Shown: in pieces, positions 11,652 to 23,221 of the stretch
How the letters are laid out: the number at the start of each line of letters is the position of its first letter
How positions within the stretch are numbered: the first letter of the stretch is position 1
From: Pholiota molesta
Lineage: Eukaryota; Basidiomycota; Agaricomycetes; Agaricales; Strophariaceae
Reading direction: 5' to 3'
Assembly (NCBI GenBank): GCA_014925825.1
Contig: JACGCK010000014.1
Span: 248,001-312,000 of the forward strand
Length of the DNA stretch: 64,000 nucleotides
Made by a program: the position numbers and the translations under genes
The notes under the pieces: model-generated
What the model was told of the DNA's origin: nothing
Database searches by the model: none
The model's input: the letters and a program-made list of their open reading frames with translations, nothing else

Positions 11652-12506
11652 TCAAAAAGCTAAATCAGAATCTTCGTCGTCGGATGTAGAAACAGCTGCG
11701 GCGGTCTCGGCATTCTTTCCCCTCGTCCTCTCCCAAGCTAATCTCTCTGGACAGTCTGACTTGTAATGTCCCTTCTTGTCGCAAAAGAAGCAAACGACTT
11801 CGGAAGTTTGGCGTACAAGCCCGCGCTTGTTTCCGCGCTGGGTAACGGCCATTGCCTCGTCTTGTGCTCCTTCGGAATTTTCGGCATTCGGCTTCCCGGA
11901 AAGCTGGCGCACTTCCTCGTTTAGCAGGCGCGAAATCACATGGGTGAGAGTGAGTTGGTCGGTGGGAGTAGAGTCAAAATTAATGATAACGGCGTCGTAG
12001 CTCGGAGGGAGTCCCATAGTCAAAGCGAGAATCTTGTCCTGGTCGCTGACAGTGATCCCAGCTTGCTCTAGTCGAAATGCAAGCGCCTGAATTTGTCCGA
12101 TCCAGGCTTGCATCGTCTCGGAGGTCTTCTTCAGTGTGAGAAATTTGCGGCGCAGTGCTAAGCTTGTCGCGAATCCGGCGGCTCGATGAACGCTTTCTAA
12201 ATTTAGCCAAATAGTGTTCGGGTCGTCTGATCGCAAGCAATGAGATAATTGGCCATCCTCGAGGCGCAAAATAATCTCGGCTCGCGCTTCGGTCATCTTC
12301 GTCTTCTTGCGCGCCTTCAGCGCGGCTTCGAATTCCGTCGCAATCGTCGATGCGTCCTTCTCCTTTCCGTCCGCTTCCCACAAGCCAGCCCGCACGAGAA
12401 CAGCTTCCATGCGAAGAGACCATTCTGCATAGTTTGTGTTGTTTAATCGTTCGAAGCGAGCACTAGATTCGTGAGTCGACATCTCGAGAGGTGGGTGGAA
12501 TAGCAA
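11652..12506 (-). CDS. Ty1/copia-type Gag polyprotein (gag-only)
   Basis: This is a 284-codon intact ORF; a Met 8 codons in (MSTHESSARFERLNNTNYAEW) is also a reasonable start. It has the NYAEWSLRMEAVL beginning typical of copia Gag, a helical UBN2-like middle (LTMGLPPSYDAVI) and a CCHC zinc knuckle CFFCDKKGHYKSDC near residue 240. It ends in an acidic tail (DDEDSDLAF). Gag forms virus-like particles and packages element RNA. Nothing of pol follows: only about 105 bp lie between the stop and the LTR. Confidence 0.9.
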   Translation of the reverse strand: MLFHPPLEMSTHESSARFERLNNTNYAEWSLRMEAVLVRAGLWEADGKEKDASTIATEFEAALKARKKTKMTEARAEIILRLEDGQLSHCLRSDDPNTIWLNLESVHRAAGFATSLALRRKFLTLKKTSETMQAWIGQIQALAFRLEQAGITVSDQDKILALTMGLPPSYDAVIINFDSTPTDQLTLTHVISRLLNEEVRQLSGKPNAENSEGAQDEAMAVTQRGNKRGLVRQTSEVVCFFCDKKGHYKSDCPERLAWERTRGKNAETAAAVSTSDDEDSDLAF

Positions 12507-12684
12507 GGATTTGGAAAGGATAGAGGAATGGAAATGGTGTCTCGTAGGTTCTTCAAGAATTCTTCTGCAGTTTATTTTGCTAGGTGCTGCAACCTAAGAA
12601 TAAGACCGAGTTTGCGTGAGAGATAAGCAAAGGTGTCGCTCGGAATGGCACGAGAGCTGCACAGAGGGTGTAATGCGCGTTTGT

Positions 12685-12920
12685 GTTGTTTTAAACGGTT
12701 CTCGAACGTTTAGGCGGGTAGAAAAGGGACCCTCGCAAACGCGCGAGGTCCCATTCATCGTTAGAACTACTTAAGTACATCGATGACTACGTAGATAATC
12801 ACATGAGAATATAAAACAAAAGTCAGACAGCGTGGTTGTGAAATAGAGAGAGATCACGCAATCAGTAGCAGCGTGGTACACCGTAAATTGGTGATGCGCT
12901 TGAATCTTATCAATCCAACA
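12685..12920 (-). repeat. LTR (5' LTR in element orientation)
   Basis: This matches the LTR at 11310-11546 essentially base for base. The target duplicate tttag follows at 12921-12925. Confidence 0.9.
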
Positions 12921-12925
12921 TTTAG

Positions 12926-14949
12926 TTGGATATAGGCATGTCTCTTCATGTTGGCCCAATTCCAATGTTGATAGCTGCATGCAACAATGAATCTGCAAGA
13001 AATATTCCGTCCGTGAGCTTATTCTCAGTGAGCACCTTCCCTCCCCTTCATTCACAGCTCTCCAATTGTATCAATTTCTCATGCCGAGTCATGCGTGGTC
13101 AGTGGCGCCAGCCATGCTAATTGTCGACCAGGGAAGGCCGTCTTGTAGGTGAAAATCCTGCGACGGCGGTCTATACCAAGGCGCGTGAATGCCCTCCGGG
13201 TAAATGTCAATGGGCACACATTGCATGCCCGTAAGTTGAAGATTGCCACATAAGAACTCGGTAATTACAATCATGCAAATTAATATTGCTCACGAATCGA
13301 GTTTACATTTCAAAGATGCGTACTAATAGCACTTTATTTATACTTACCAAGGTTTATATTCTGACTTCTTCCGTAACTGCATGTCCTTCACCCACTAGCC
13401 TCTCGACAAATTTGACTGCCACGTTCTGATTCTTGGTTGTTGCCTAACTTTAGGTATGTCCAGCGACGCTGCCTTTTGCGAGGAAACACCATTGTCGACC
13501 GCAATGCTCATTAATATGCAATGTTGCTATGGCTCTGCGATCGCAAACAAGCTCCAAAGAGTCTAACTCGTTCAACGACAATCGAAGCCGCTCAGCACAG
13601 TAGAAATCCTTACAGAGGTGGGATATACGTCATCTTGTCTGGTCGCCCATTAGTGGCGATCATCAGGATATGTATGGGAACAACAGTCTGAAACAGTCAG
13701 ACCTGAAGAAGCCTTCCGAGTCATAGAAAATTGGGCAAACAATGGACGATCAGTAAGAAGAAAATATATCGAACCATGATGCATGAGGAGCAAGGGAGGC
13801 ATTACACGAATCTCGAGATGGGGGTGCTGAGAGAACATGATACAAAACAAAATAGCGAAGTTGCGAACGTTGCGCGAACGAGCAGTAAATGAAGCACTAA
13901 CTAAACAAAGACGCAAAGGCATCCGCAAAGGCGCACACGATAGATTGTATACAACCTTATCCAGTTCAAACCCTGACGGGCCTCACCGACGGCTGCGAGA
14001 CCAGGATGCCTAGACAAACCCTGACGTTCATGCCCATTCTCATGCACGGCGCGATAAGACTGCCAAGATAGCCCCAGCTCATGGAACACAGATGTCATCG
14101 CGCACCCGCGCCTCCAATCTCCACAGCCGAAACCCCATCACACATCCACTATTCTTCCAGCTACATCAGCGCTTACGCGCCTACACGGAGAGTCGAGACG
14201 AAGCACGAAGCAACGGCGTCCATGTGTATCCGACACACGGCCCTCTTCCGATCCTACGCCCACGGCCATTGCATTGGGAAGATGCAGAGGCCGACCAAGT
14301 AGATAGACCAACCTGCGACTTTAACCATGGCGCTCCCGACAACCGTCCTATCATATCTCACCCGACAACGATGCTATGCTCATATCCATGTAACCAGACC
14401 TTCGCGCGGAGCCTGCATCGCAGCCGCGGCCAGACTGGGTATCAACAAGGGCAGAAAACGAAGTCGATGAGATATCAACGGCCAGGCAGTCGTCACTGGA
14501 CGCGCTACTCGAGCATCGCCGCTAGGGGCGGAGCCTACTTGCCAGGATAAATGCCCATCATGCCCATTTTGAGCACACAAACGCACAGCATGTTGGCCCG
14601 CAGGCTGCATGTACACGTGTAGAGCTCGCGGCGGTACGAAGACGCAGCATGAAGAGGCTCGCTGCATGGAGACGAAAATATAGCATTGAGTGGTGATTAC
14701 GATGGCGATAATGATAACAGCTCACGCACCTCCAACGCCCACTTCCACGCGTGAAATTCTTCGACGGATGGTGGCGAGCCTGCGTTACTCATCGATTGCG
14801 CCGGTGTCGAGCGTGGACGCTCGTGTTGTCGTCTTCGGAGCGGGTGGTGGCGGAAGAGCGAAGGAGCGTGAAGGTTCACGCGCACGCGCACGGTTCACGA
14901 TCGGAGTTTGGAATTCATAAGTCTGGCTTGTCGTGGCCAGTCTGCGTTT
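12926..14949. other. Gene-poor interval, nothing recognised
   Basis: About 2 kb with only short unconvincing ORFs on both strands (the longest, 14092-14550 plus, is Arg/His/Pro-rich with no domain). The motif ACGATCGGAGTTTGGAAT occurs at 14897; close variants occur at 9726 and 20401. I cannot support a gene here. Confidence 0.4.
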
Positions 14950-16444
14950 CCCCATGTATGTATACCCGAATCTTCGACGGCCTTCACCTGCGCACCCTTT
15001 CCTGCTTCCTGGTGTTCGACAGCTTCATGTGCTGCGCGCTACGAACCGACACATACCATAATCACGGAAGGTTCAATGATTGACTGAACAAAACATCCAA
15101 TGCAATTGACGTACCTCGTACGGAATCTCATAGTCCACAAGTGCGACCAGGTCAACATCACCCCTGCACGCCCTCTTACGAACTCTTCGCCATCCAGCGA
15201 GGCCTCTTGTATCGATCTTGGCGCACTTGATGACGAGGACGCGGGCGACGACGAGGATGATGATGCTGGTGCTGGCGATGCTCCGCTGCCATGGGAGGCC
15301 GAGGGTGAGTGAACGTCAGTGCTGTCAGTGCTATCCCTTTGCTGAGCTGTTGGCAGATTCGATCCAACCTCCTGGCTCTCAGCCGCGGAGGATGGAAGCT
15401 CCAGTCAGCGAGCCTGTCAGAATAGGCTGATATTGATGAAAATAGCAATGATAGCGACGGCCCAGCGTATGAAGGCGTTGGCGCAAAACCTCCATTTATG
15501 AGCGCTGCGCTAGGAAGTCCGCTTCCGCAGCTGAGCGCTGAGCACTTGGTATTGGCATATGCCTCTGCCGCTGACGAATGTGAGTCGTCTTCGGCCATGT
15601 GCGCGTCGTCGTCTTGTTGATCCCTTTGCCAGCGTAGCACCGAATTTCGGTCTGGCGTGAGTGAAAGCTCCCTACCATTGGCGACCGCAAATGCCAAACC
15701 GTCTTTTATTCCAGCTTGCGATGGGTCTGGTAAGGTGGCGCCATTCATCATCGCGTGGTATGCAACTCCCCTTTCCTATATCTAATCAATGATGATCAGA
15801 TTTTTCGGTAGATGCAACTAGATTGAGCTGACAAGGGCGTTTGCGATTGCCCATTTCCTCGTCCTGGAGGCCTGGGACTCGGCGGTTCATAGTAAGTTCT
15901 TGCTGGACGGTCGTGCTCCTGGAATTCCAATGTGGCAACGTTGGATTTCTAGCTTTAATCGGACTACATCTAAGGGTGGTATTGCATTCAAATTACATCC
16001 GTGCAGACGTTGAGACTTTCGGTGCTCGACGCTTCCGCTGAGGGTACTGGTTATTCGACCAGCGCCTGAGGCATGTTCTGATTCTCCTTTGTGGATACGT
16101 GTACCACCCTTAGGTTGAACCGTCGTTGCTGGTAGACCCAACAACTGTTTATCGACTGTCAGAGCCTGGCTATTCTGCGATGCAGCTGATTCGCGCGCCA
16201 TTGTTGATCGCGCCGTTCTGGGCCCAACGCCATTCCTCAGCGCTGGAGGGTGATGGTCCTGGGCAAGACACGACGTGGAGGGCGCAGCCATTGATTCAGC
16301 TTGCTCCTCTGATACTCGCCGTCGTTGCAGAGCGTCCGTACTGTTATGTATCGATGCTTCACGTGTGCGGCTGTCGGTAATGATACAGTTGCTTGCTGAG
16401 CCATCTGCTGCGTCCAGGCAGCGTTTTGATTTTTGGGCAACCAT
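14950..16444 (-). pseudogene. Ser-rich paralogous family, copy A (decayed)
   Basis: The copy is homologous to the member at 25900-27543 along its length. The leader before the start aligns (TTTCCTCATCCTCCTCATG against CTTCTTCATCCTCCCCATG), and the start is MVAQKSKRCL at 16444. The exon-2 piece GAGRITSTLSG aligns with GADQIASTLDR. The intron after the GGAT codon is present but its donor has become GTAATT. The 3' part contains DYEIPYE and the same downstream sequence (CTTCGACGGCCTTC, GCTTCATGTGC). Several frame changes separate the pieces, so it is probably non-functional. A 191-codon open segment at 15176-15751 belongs to it. Confidence 0.5.
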
Positions 16445-16559
16445 GAGGAGGATGAGGAAATTTCTGGAGTCTTCCTTGGACCTCGCTGTTTTTTTTTGTC
16501 TAGGATGGGATCATCGGCGATCGTGAACAAGGTCCAACTCGTTCGGTTCCTATCAGCAT

Positions 16560-17226
16560 ATAGTCAGACCACGCTCTAAGGGTGAGATTGCCTTGCGCTT
16601 ACATCCTTCTGAGTGGGCATCGAGATACTGAGACCCTGTGGTCCTCGACGCTTCCGTCGGAGGCGCTGTTCAGCGCCTCCGGCGTGCCCAGATTGATAAA
16701 TGGAGAAACCAGCTCACCCTTGGGTACAAGAGTCATCATTGCTGGTAGGCCCCGACGGTAAACTGACCATCTACTAACTTGCCTGGCTTGCGTTGACACG
16801 GCTTTGCCGTTGTCGAGCCTGCAAGATGTTGCCCGTCGTATGTTCGCATATCGAGGTGTTCATCAGGATTCATCTGGAGCAGTCTCGTTTGCTCTTCGAG
16901 CTGTCCGGTGGGGTTCTCGAGCTGATATCTAGGTCCTATCTTTGGATGGAGTCGATATCAACACCGTTTCCGTTTACTGAAAGAGTGAGTATGTTAGATG
17001 TTCTGTCGCTGATAGGCCTTCCACTAATTTTGATGATTATTAGCTCTGACGCTCTGACAAGCAGCATCGAAACACGGGCGAGCAACGAATGTTTACGTTT
17101 ACGAGTAGAGCCGGCATCAAGCAAAATCTGTACATTCATTTGGCCATCGAACCTTTCTGCTTTAAGAAACGGTACATGGGCTGGTATTGTAATATGATCT
17201 CTAGGGCAACTACAGCAATAGCGCAA
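16560..17226 (-). pseudogene. Ser-rich paralogous family, 5' fragment A2
   Basis: Minus-strand sequence holds an exon-1-like ORF (17226-16936) and a segment at about 16780-16605. The latter aligns with exon 2 of the intact copy, including the CCAAGGGTGAG acceptor area and a GATGTAAGC..CCCTTAGAGCGTGGTCTGACTAT intron start. Copy A starts immediately downstream, so the two may once have been head-to-tail duplicates. No full ORF can be assembled. Confidence 0.4.
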
Positions 17227-17488
17227 ATGACGGTGTTAGAACGCAAATAAGTAGTCACTTCGTCTTGATAGCGTATGCACTCTGAACATCTTGATGTGCA
17301 CTTAACCTCGCAATTCCCGATAGAACAAGTAATAGTCAAGCACACGTGGCTCAAGAGCTGATGTAGCGATGAGATTCAAATTTCCAAAACTATCTAACAA
17401 TGGATGCAAGACGCTCTGACAATGACCATTTCAACGAGTACGATTCAGAGGTAAAGAAATACGACAAACCAACATGGTACATCAGGGT

Positions 17489-19043
17489 TCAGTGACCTAA
17501 CAGCACCGCAGTCTCTAGCCATGGATGTAGCTCCAGGTCACTGGCGGGAGATCGTTCCTCTGGATTCAAGTGTAAACATGCACGAATGAAGTTGGCAGCA
17601 GAAGCAACTTCTGCTTCCGGAAGACCATATTCCTTCATAGCCTTCTCGAGAGGTACAGGGAGTAATCGATCGATACGGATAAGCTTCCCTGCACACACGA
17701 CACAATCAATTCATTTGACGATGACAAGGAGACCACAGAACATGTACTGACCATCTTTGTCAAAGTACTCATCACGCTTTCGAGAAACTGAAAGCATCGT
17801 TTCACTGAAAGTCTCTCCTGTCAGCTCCATCATCTTGGCCAGGTGGTCATCTTCAGTGTTCCATGCCGGACCACTTTTTGGATCAAACAACCAGCGGCCA
17901 GTAAGGAGCTCAAAAGTCTGCGTAATGTGTAAGCCAAGCATTCGATGGCGTTGTCGTTATAGGATCGCACAGACTGACCATACATCCAAGTGCCCAAATA
18001 TCTACTTTGGTGTCGAAGTTGGCCCCAAGTATAACCTCTGGGGCGCGTAAGCCAATTGCGCCGATATTTCTCGTAGTCGGCTCTCTATTTTCCCATTGCG
18101 CTGAAAGGTCCATCTGAGCCTCAGGTTGAAAGTTATTGAATAAACAAGAGCGTACCATTTCCGAGATCAGCTAGCCTAACAGAGTACAGTTCCACTTCGA
18201 TAGAGCTATCATCCCATCTGAAAGGATGGGGAATCGGCTGGGAAAGAATGATTGGATACCGTACTCCTTGTAGTTCGAATTCTCCGGCGATGGAAATGGG
18301 ACTGTCATCCAACAATTCCCGAATAGTCGGTTCGGCTGTTCCGTCACCGAAGAGCACGTTGTCCGGCTTAACGTCTACATAGTGTAAATACTAAAAATGA
18401 TCACTTTGCAACGCAATTAGTAAATCCACCGACCTGTGTGTATGATATGTGCGGCATGTAGAGATTTCAAGGCTTCCACAACCTGTACGATGATAGTTTT
18501 GACTGTCTGCAATCCGAGCTTTTTCGTGGGCGCTGAGCGCCGGAAGCTGCTAACGTCAGTGCTCAGGAGAGACATGACCAGGCAGAGATGTTGCCCGTGA
18601 GGTCCGTCTGTCTCAAAGTCGGCAAAGAGACGAGGTAGTTTGTGAAAGCCTTTCAATGCCGTCATGGTCTTCAACATCTCTAATTCCAGTAGAAGACCTT
18701 GGCGATGGAGTGTGGTTGCATGAGCCGTCAGTATTTTGGCAGCGTAATACTGGGGTGTATTTTTCGCTCTGAAAGCATGGTCAGATGAGTGACTCGGATA
18801 GTGGTCTATCCGGACTTACTGGGAATCTGAGACCAGCCAAGTAGAAGAGTACTGGCCTCGTCCGAGCTTTCTCAGAATCGGGTAGCGACCGTTGTTGAGT
18901 GACAAACCAGCACGAGCTGGAAAAAATCCGCCACCCTGTCCTGCGGATAGGCCAAGCGGCTCTTCAGGAAATCCGCTCATACCTGGTCGTGGAACGACTG
19001 CAGAGACTGGGTAGCGACCGAGGAGGCGACGTAAGCTCTGCAT
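17489..19043 (-). CDS. SRPK-like protein kinase (CMGC group)
   Basis: Six exons can be joined in frame: 19043-18820, 18768-18434, 18374-18156, 18100-17979, 17917-17752 and 17688-17489. They encode 421 residues with introns of 51-63 bp. Visible kinase features are a Gly loop KLGRGQYSSTWL, the Lys in YYAAKIL, a helix-C Glu in LLLELEML, the catalytic loop HTDVKPDNVLF, an ADLGN metal-binding motif (DLG instead of DFG, as in SRPKs), the APEVILG P+1 segment and DIWALGCMTFELLTG. The spacer between DVKPDN and DLG is short, as in small fungal SRPK-like kinases. SRPKs phosphorylate Ser/Arg-rich splicing factors, but fungal paralogues are numerous and often lineage-specific, so the substrate is uncertain. 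All key residues appear present. It sits between copies of the Ser-rich family. Confidence 0.88.
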
Positions 19044-20445
19044 ATTACAAGGTCGTCAATGTGGGTCCATCCAAGGTCCATCCACGTTTTGAGGTCCTTA
19101 TCGGTGCCATGTGACATTGTGATCACGAGTTCTTTTTTGCACGTCGAAACTTGACAATGATTGGGGGTGGGCATTTCCTAATGTGTTCGCGTGCTGCTTA
19201 GTCAGCAGCTTGCCTGTAAAAAGTGTCCGCACTTGCAATGCACTTGACTCTCTCTTCTAGTCAAACATTTCTGGTACTATGGTGCCCTTGACATCGAGTA
19301 AAAATGTCAATATAACTGTCTTATATTAATAATGAAAGAATATTTCTTTACTTTAGAAGTTTCGACATAGAAATGTTGAAATTTGCTACAGCGTGACGCA
19401 GGGGGCGGCAGGACTGCACAGAGGTTGCGCGTATGTGCGTCTATGGGCACTAGCATCTCCGGTTTATTTTATTTCTATAGGGAGAAGCTCTGTGCTTACC
19501 TGGAGGTCTCTCCGCACTCTGTAGAAGTATAGGCGAATTTTAAATCAAATAACCCCAATCCTTGACCTACTTCGAGGTTTCTGCTTGCTGCATGTCATCT
19601 GTTCATGTGAAACCAGGTTTCATTCTTATATTATATAGCTCCTTGTTGATACTATCTCCTCTCATAACACTGCGAGGCTCCTGCGCACTCAGTTCGCCGA
19701 GTTGTCGCGCATGTCGTGCCCGGTTGCAGGAGAAACACGAAATGTCACGGCATGTCACACATCGCGTGCGCCTCGCGCGCCCAATTACTGACAGAACGCG
19801 ATCCTTTTCACGTTCGCAGAACTCGGTTTCGCTATTTCTGTTGTAGAGATAATTTGTTTCTTTTGCAAAATCAAGCATTTCTGTCAAAGGAATAGTAACA
19901 GGCCATAGGGTATGATGAGATATGATGCACTTTTCACACTTAGAGACATTCTATTGATTATTCCTTTGACAGAAATGTTTGCTTTCTGAAAAGGAACAAA
20001 TTGTTTCTATGAAGGTAAGGCCGAACGCGAGATCTGCGGTCCTGAAAAGCAGCGGACACTCTACAATCCAAGTTAGCAGATGGGAAAACCAGAAACACAG
20101 CCACATTTTTTCTGGCTTCAAACAGGCATTGCCCACCCCCACAATGATAGCGACAGCATTCTACTATTCCCATGCAGCTTTGTTTATGTGCCTAGTAGGT
20201 GTGGACCCACTGACATGAGAAATACATTGGAAATACAACAGCATCGTGTTCTTTGCCTTCTTTTTAGAACGACAAAAAATCATTGGGCAGTCAGGAGGAC
20301 TGGAGCCTCTCGCTTGAAGGCAAGCGCGGACAGCATTGGGCTCAGCGCAAGGGCAAGCGGGGAGGAATCAGGTTTGGATAGAAAAGCCCGAGAGCGGCGT
20401 ACGATCGGAGTTTGAATAGTGAGCGCTGACAGTCTCGCTGACGTG
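19044..20445. other. Intergenic region with a 44-bp imperfect hairpin
   Basis: No supported gene. Arms 19851-19894 and 19959-20002 are inverted copies matching at about 37 of 44 positions, both including the core ATTTCTGTCAAAGGAATA, around a 64-bp loop. This could be a small foldback element or a transcript hairpin. The motif ACGATCGGAGTTTGAAT lies at 20401. Confidence 0.4.
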
Positions 20446-21480
20446 CTACCCGCCGTCTCCTCCTTCTCCCAGTACTGATCTTTCAAAGGCCAACTCTAGC
20501 CAGTTCTTTCTTCGACGGATTTGCCGGATGAATTTACAGAAGTACTCAACGTACTCAACACCCAAGATGTAACGTTCTGATGTAGACGTAGGACAACTTC
20601 CAGGAGACTGCAACGGCTCTTTCCATACGTACCACGACCGTCGACCGCTGGGGTGCCCGCTGCAGGCCTCTCCAAGTTGAATCCATTTTCGCAGTGAGTT
20701 CAACGACCAAATTACATACAGTTTCAATGGACTAACATACCACAGTCAGGACGGCATCGCTCACGGAATATATTCCACACTGGCGAACCCACCGTCATTG
20801 CATTCGTGCTCACCGATCCTCATCGCGCATTCGTCGACATTCTCTCGGCCGAGATCGTAACCTCTCACTATCGCTCAACGCTCCAGAAAGCCCAACTAGG
20901 ACTCCGGCTCTCTATGGTTCTGTGATTGCCGACATCGCCAGTGAGAAGCTCCAAATTACAATCTATATCAGCGGGATGCTTATGTATTTGCAGCCGCACG
21001 CGACGACGACGATGGTGTCAGTGAGACGGCTCTAATACGCATCCATTGTGAGACTCCTATCGGGTATACTAATATACAAGGGTGGGATCCGTGTTCAGCT
21101 TACATCTGGGAGGGCGTCGAGATTCTTTTGAACTCGGCGCTTCTGTCGAGGCTGCTGGTGACCTTACCGCGCCGGGGGCGCTCTCAGATCAGACATGGTT
21201 ATAGAATACGACCTACCCTTTTCTGGAATGCCCTATAGTGGGATGTCTTGCTGTGAAAGTTGATTGAAGTTATTAACACCTGGCTTTGTTTCTCGTTCTC
21301 ACAAGCTTGATAGCAAGGACATGGCATCAGAGGGTCGAATTAATCTTACCCCCAGATACGGTCGTTACAAACGTACGCTATCTTGACTCCCTCGGTGCTG
21401 CCACTCCGGCTACAATGATGATGATGATAAAGGATGGATTGATACCATCGCTGGTGAGTAGCTTCGATCTATGTTAGCAG
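20446..21480 (-). pseudogene. Ser-rich paralogous family, copy B2 (decayed)
   Basis: The exon-2/intron junction of the family is recognisable at about 21240-21060 (CCCAGATGTAAGCTGAAC, then CCCACCCTTGTAT). The remainder is too broken for a reading frame; the ORF at 20446-20727 may be its 3' end. It lies directly downstream of copy B in the same orientation. Confidence 0.4.
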
Positions 21481-21499
21481 CGTGCAGCTGAGTATCGTT

Positions 21500-22794
21500 A
21501 TTAGCTCGCGACGACGATATGGCGAATGGGCCTGAGTATTTGCAGTTGTCAATTTTGTTTGATCAATGTCGAGGACGACGACGCTGATGCTCGCGATGCT
21601 TCGCTGCTACGAGGAGCAGATGGCGAGTGGAAGTCAGTATTCTCAGTACTATTACACCGCTGAGTCGTTTGCAGATTGAGGTCTCCCTCGCTCGGCGCTC
21701 ATGGCAGCACATCTTGAACAGCGGGGTCCGCGGTGCGATTCTCCACTCACGGATGTCGGTGAGCAATCCATGGCTATGTTGGCTGTCTGCCCAGACATCG
21801 AAGTCTGATTATCATTAGCCAGTCTCAACCAGGTCTCAACGATGACGATGACGACGGTAACGCGGCGTTGCTCGACCCAACGGGCTGCGACAATTTCCCA
21901 CCCATCCGTGGCGTTTAGTATGCTAACGAGTCCATGACAGGTGACGGCAACGCGCGCGACGGGGGCGAGAGAGACGAGGTTTCGGACGCGGACAACGGTG
22001 ACGATGGCGCCACCGGCGACGATGAAGATGCGGATGCAGACTCTGAGGATGGCGACGATGTGGTTGAGGGAGGTGTGGACGACGACGACGAGAGTGTACC
22101 CGCAAGAGTTGAATATGTCGATATACGCCCCGACAGAGATAACAACGAGGACGAGGACGAGGACGAGGACGTAGGATATGCCACCAAATGTGAGCGGTCG
22201 TTCACCATATCTTTGCGTTCACCTTGCTGACGCAGTACCGTAGAAGCATCGAAAGAGGGCGCAAGATCATGCATGTATGGGTAAATCGTGCTAGTCGACC
22301 ACCGTCGACCTGCTCCATTCGATACGATCTCCACCTCTACAACTTTGACTTGGAGACGGCTTTGCTGACGGGCACCCGCAGTCGTTGAAATCCTAGCTAT
22401 GATCAGACCACGATACAAGGGTGGGGCTACACTGAACTTACATCTGGGAGGGCATTGAGTCCTTTGGGGGCTCAATCAGTCTGTTGAGGGTGCTGGCGAT
22501 CTGGCCAGCGCCTACGGCGCTCCCAAATCCAAAGTTTGACGTGTCGTTCCACCCTTCAGTGGAACCACCATTGCTGAAAAATTGTACAATCGCTATTCGT
22601 CAGTCAGTTCGACGTGTGGCTAATTCGCGAGGCTGGCTTGAGCTGCCACCCAACCGTTGGGCTGACCCGTCCGTGTTTAGCCCCGTCGTCGCGGTGTCTA
22701 TAAACTGCCACTCATTGGGGTGATGGCGTCGATATCGTTTGTGTTTTGAGCTTTGCGCTTCATTGAAACTGCGTTTCGGAGGCCTGGGATGCAT
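21500..22794 (-). pseudogene. Ser-rich paralogous family, copy B
   Basis: The start MHPRPPKRSFNEAQ at 22794 and the EWQFIDTATTGL motif match copy C (MDPKPPKRSSSEAR). Exon 2 (GAGQIASTLNRLIEPPKDS) and its intron (GTAAGTTCAGTG..CATAGCTAG) are well preserved. The stretch carrying the exon-1 donor in copy C is deleted here, so exon 1 runs into a stop (ATRRTD). The Ser-rich exon (22434 downwards) is open to 21915 and then shifts frame. The sequence homologous to the EEDLDLQTTQRRNSAE part of copy C lies at about 21700-21590 in another frame. Confidence 0.6.
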
Positions 22795-23221
22795 GGGGAG
22801 GATGCAGAATTTTTTCGTTTTCCTGTTGGCCTCGCTTTTTTGTGTTGGGAACCCCCTGATTACTTGCTTTGATGAATGACTGACTGTTTATTCGAACTCC
22901 CTGACGTCATGGCAACCTCTATTCACCTATTCACTTCTGTTTTCACCTCTCAAAAGGCCACAGCGGTAGATATCATAATTATCTGGTTTGAAGAACTAAT
23001 CCAGTCTACTTATGCATATATATATAGAGTTCTTTGTGGATAGTATTTAAATGAGACACGCTGAAAATAATATTGAACCCATGAACATTATATCGATGAT
23101 GATTGATGAACGACTCTTTCGTGTTCGGACATATGAAGTGATGGTGAAAATATCAGAAGACGGATTCAGAGGCATGTGCATTCCATGGTTTGGGACGTTT
23201 ATACAGATCGGGCAACTAGAT
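22795..23221. other. Intergenic, nothing recognised
   Basis: The first 80 bp (to about 22870) still carry the leader conserved upstream of the paralogous family starts (AAAAAAGCGAGGCCAACAGG on the minus strand). The rest is AT-rich without coding potential. Confidence 0.35.

Larger units (their letters stand above)
11310..12920 (-). mobile_element. Gag-only LTR retrotransposon (TR-GAG-like, Ty1/copia type)
   Basis: Two near-identical LTRs of about 237 bp (11310-11546 and 12685-12920) begin TGTTG and end CAACA. They are flanked by the 5-bp duplication tttag (11305-11309 and 12921-12925). The internal region is only about 1.14 kb and codes for a copia-type Gag on the minus strand, with no protease, integrase, reverse transcriptase or RNase H. 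A purine-rich GCGGGGGTG stretch next to the LTR at 11547 suits a polypurine tract for minus-strand orientation. The near-identity of the LTRs implies a young insertion mobilised in trans. It lies only about 20 bp beyond the F-box gene stop codon. Confidence 0.9.

Noticed and set aside
15218..15430. Short acidic/Met-rich ORFs on the plus strand of the Ser-rich copies (also 21934-22230 and 26471-26827)
   Set aside because: They are the antisense of Ser/Thr low-complexity coding sequence in the minus-strand family genes.
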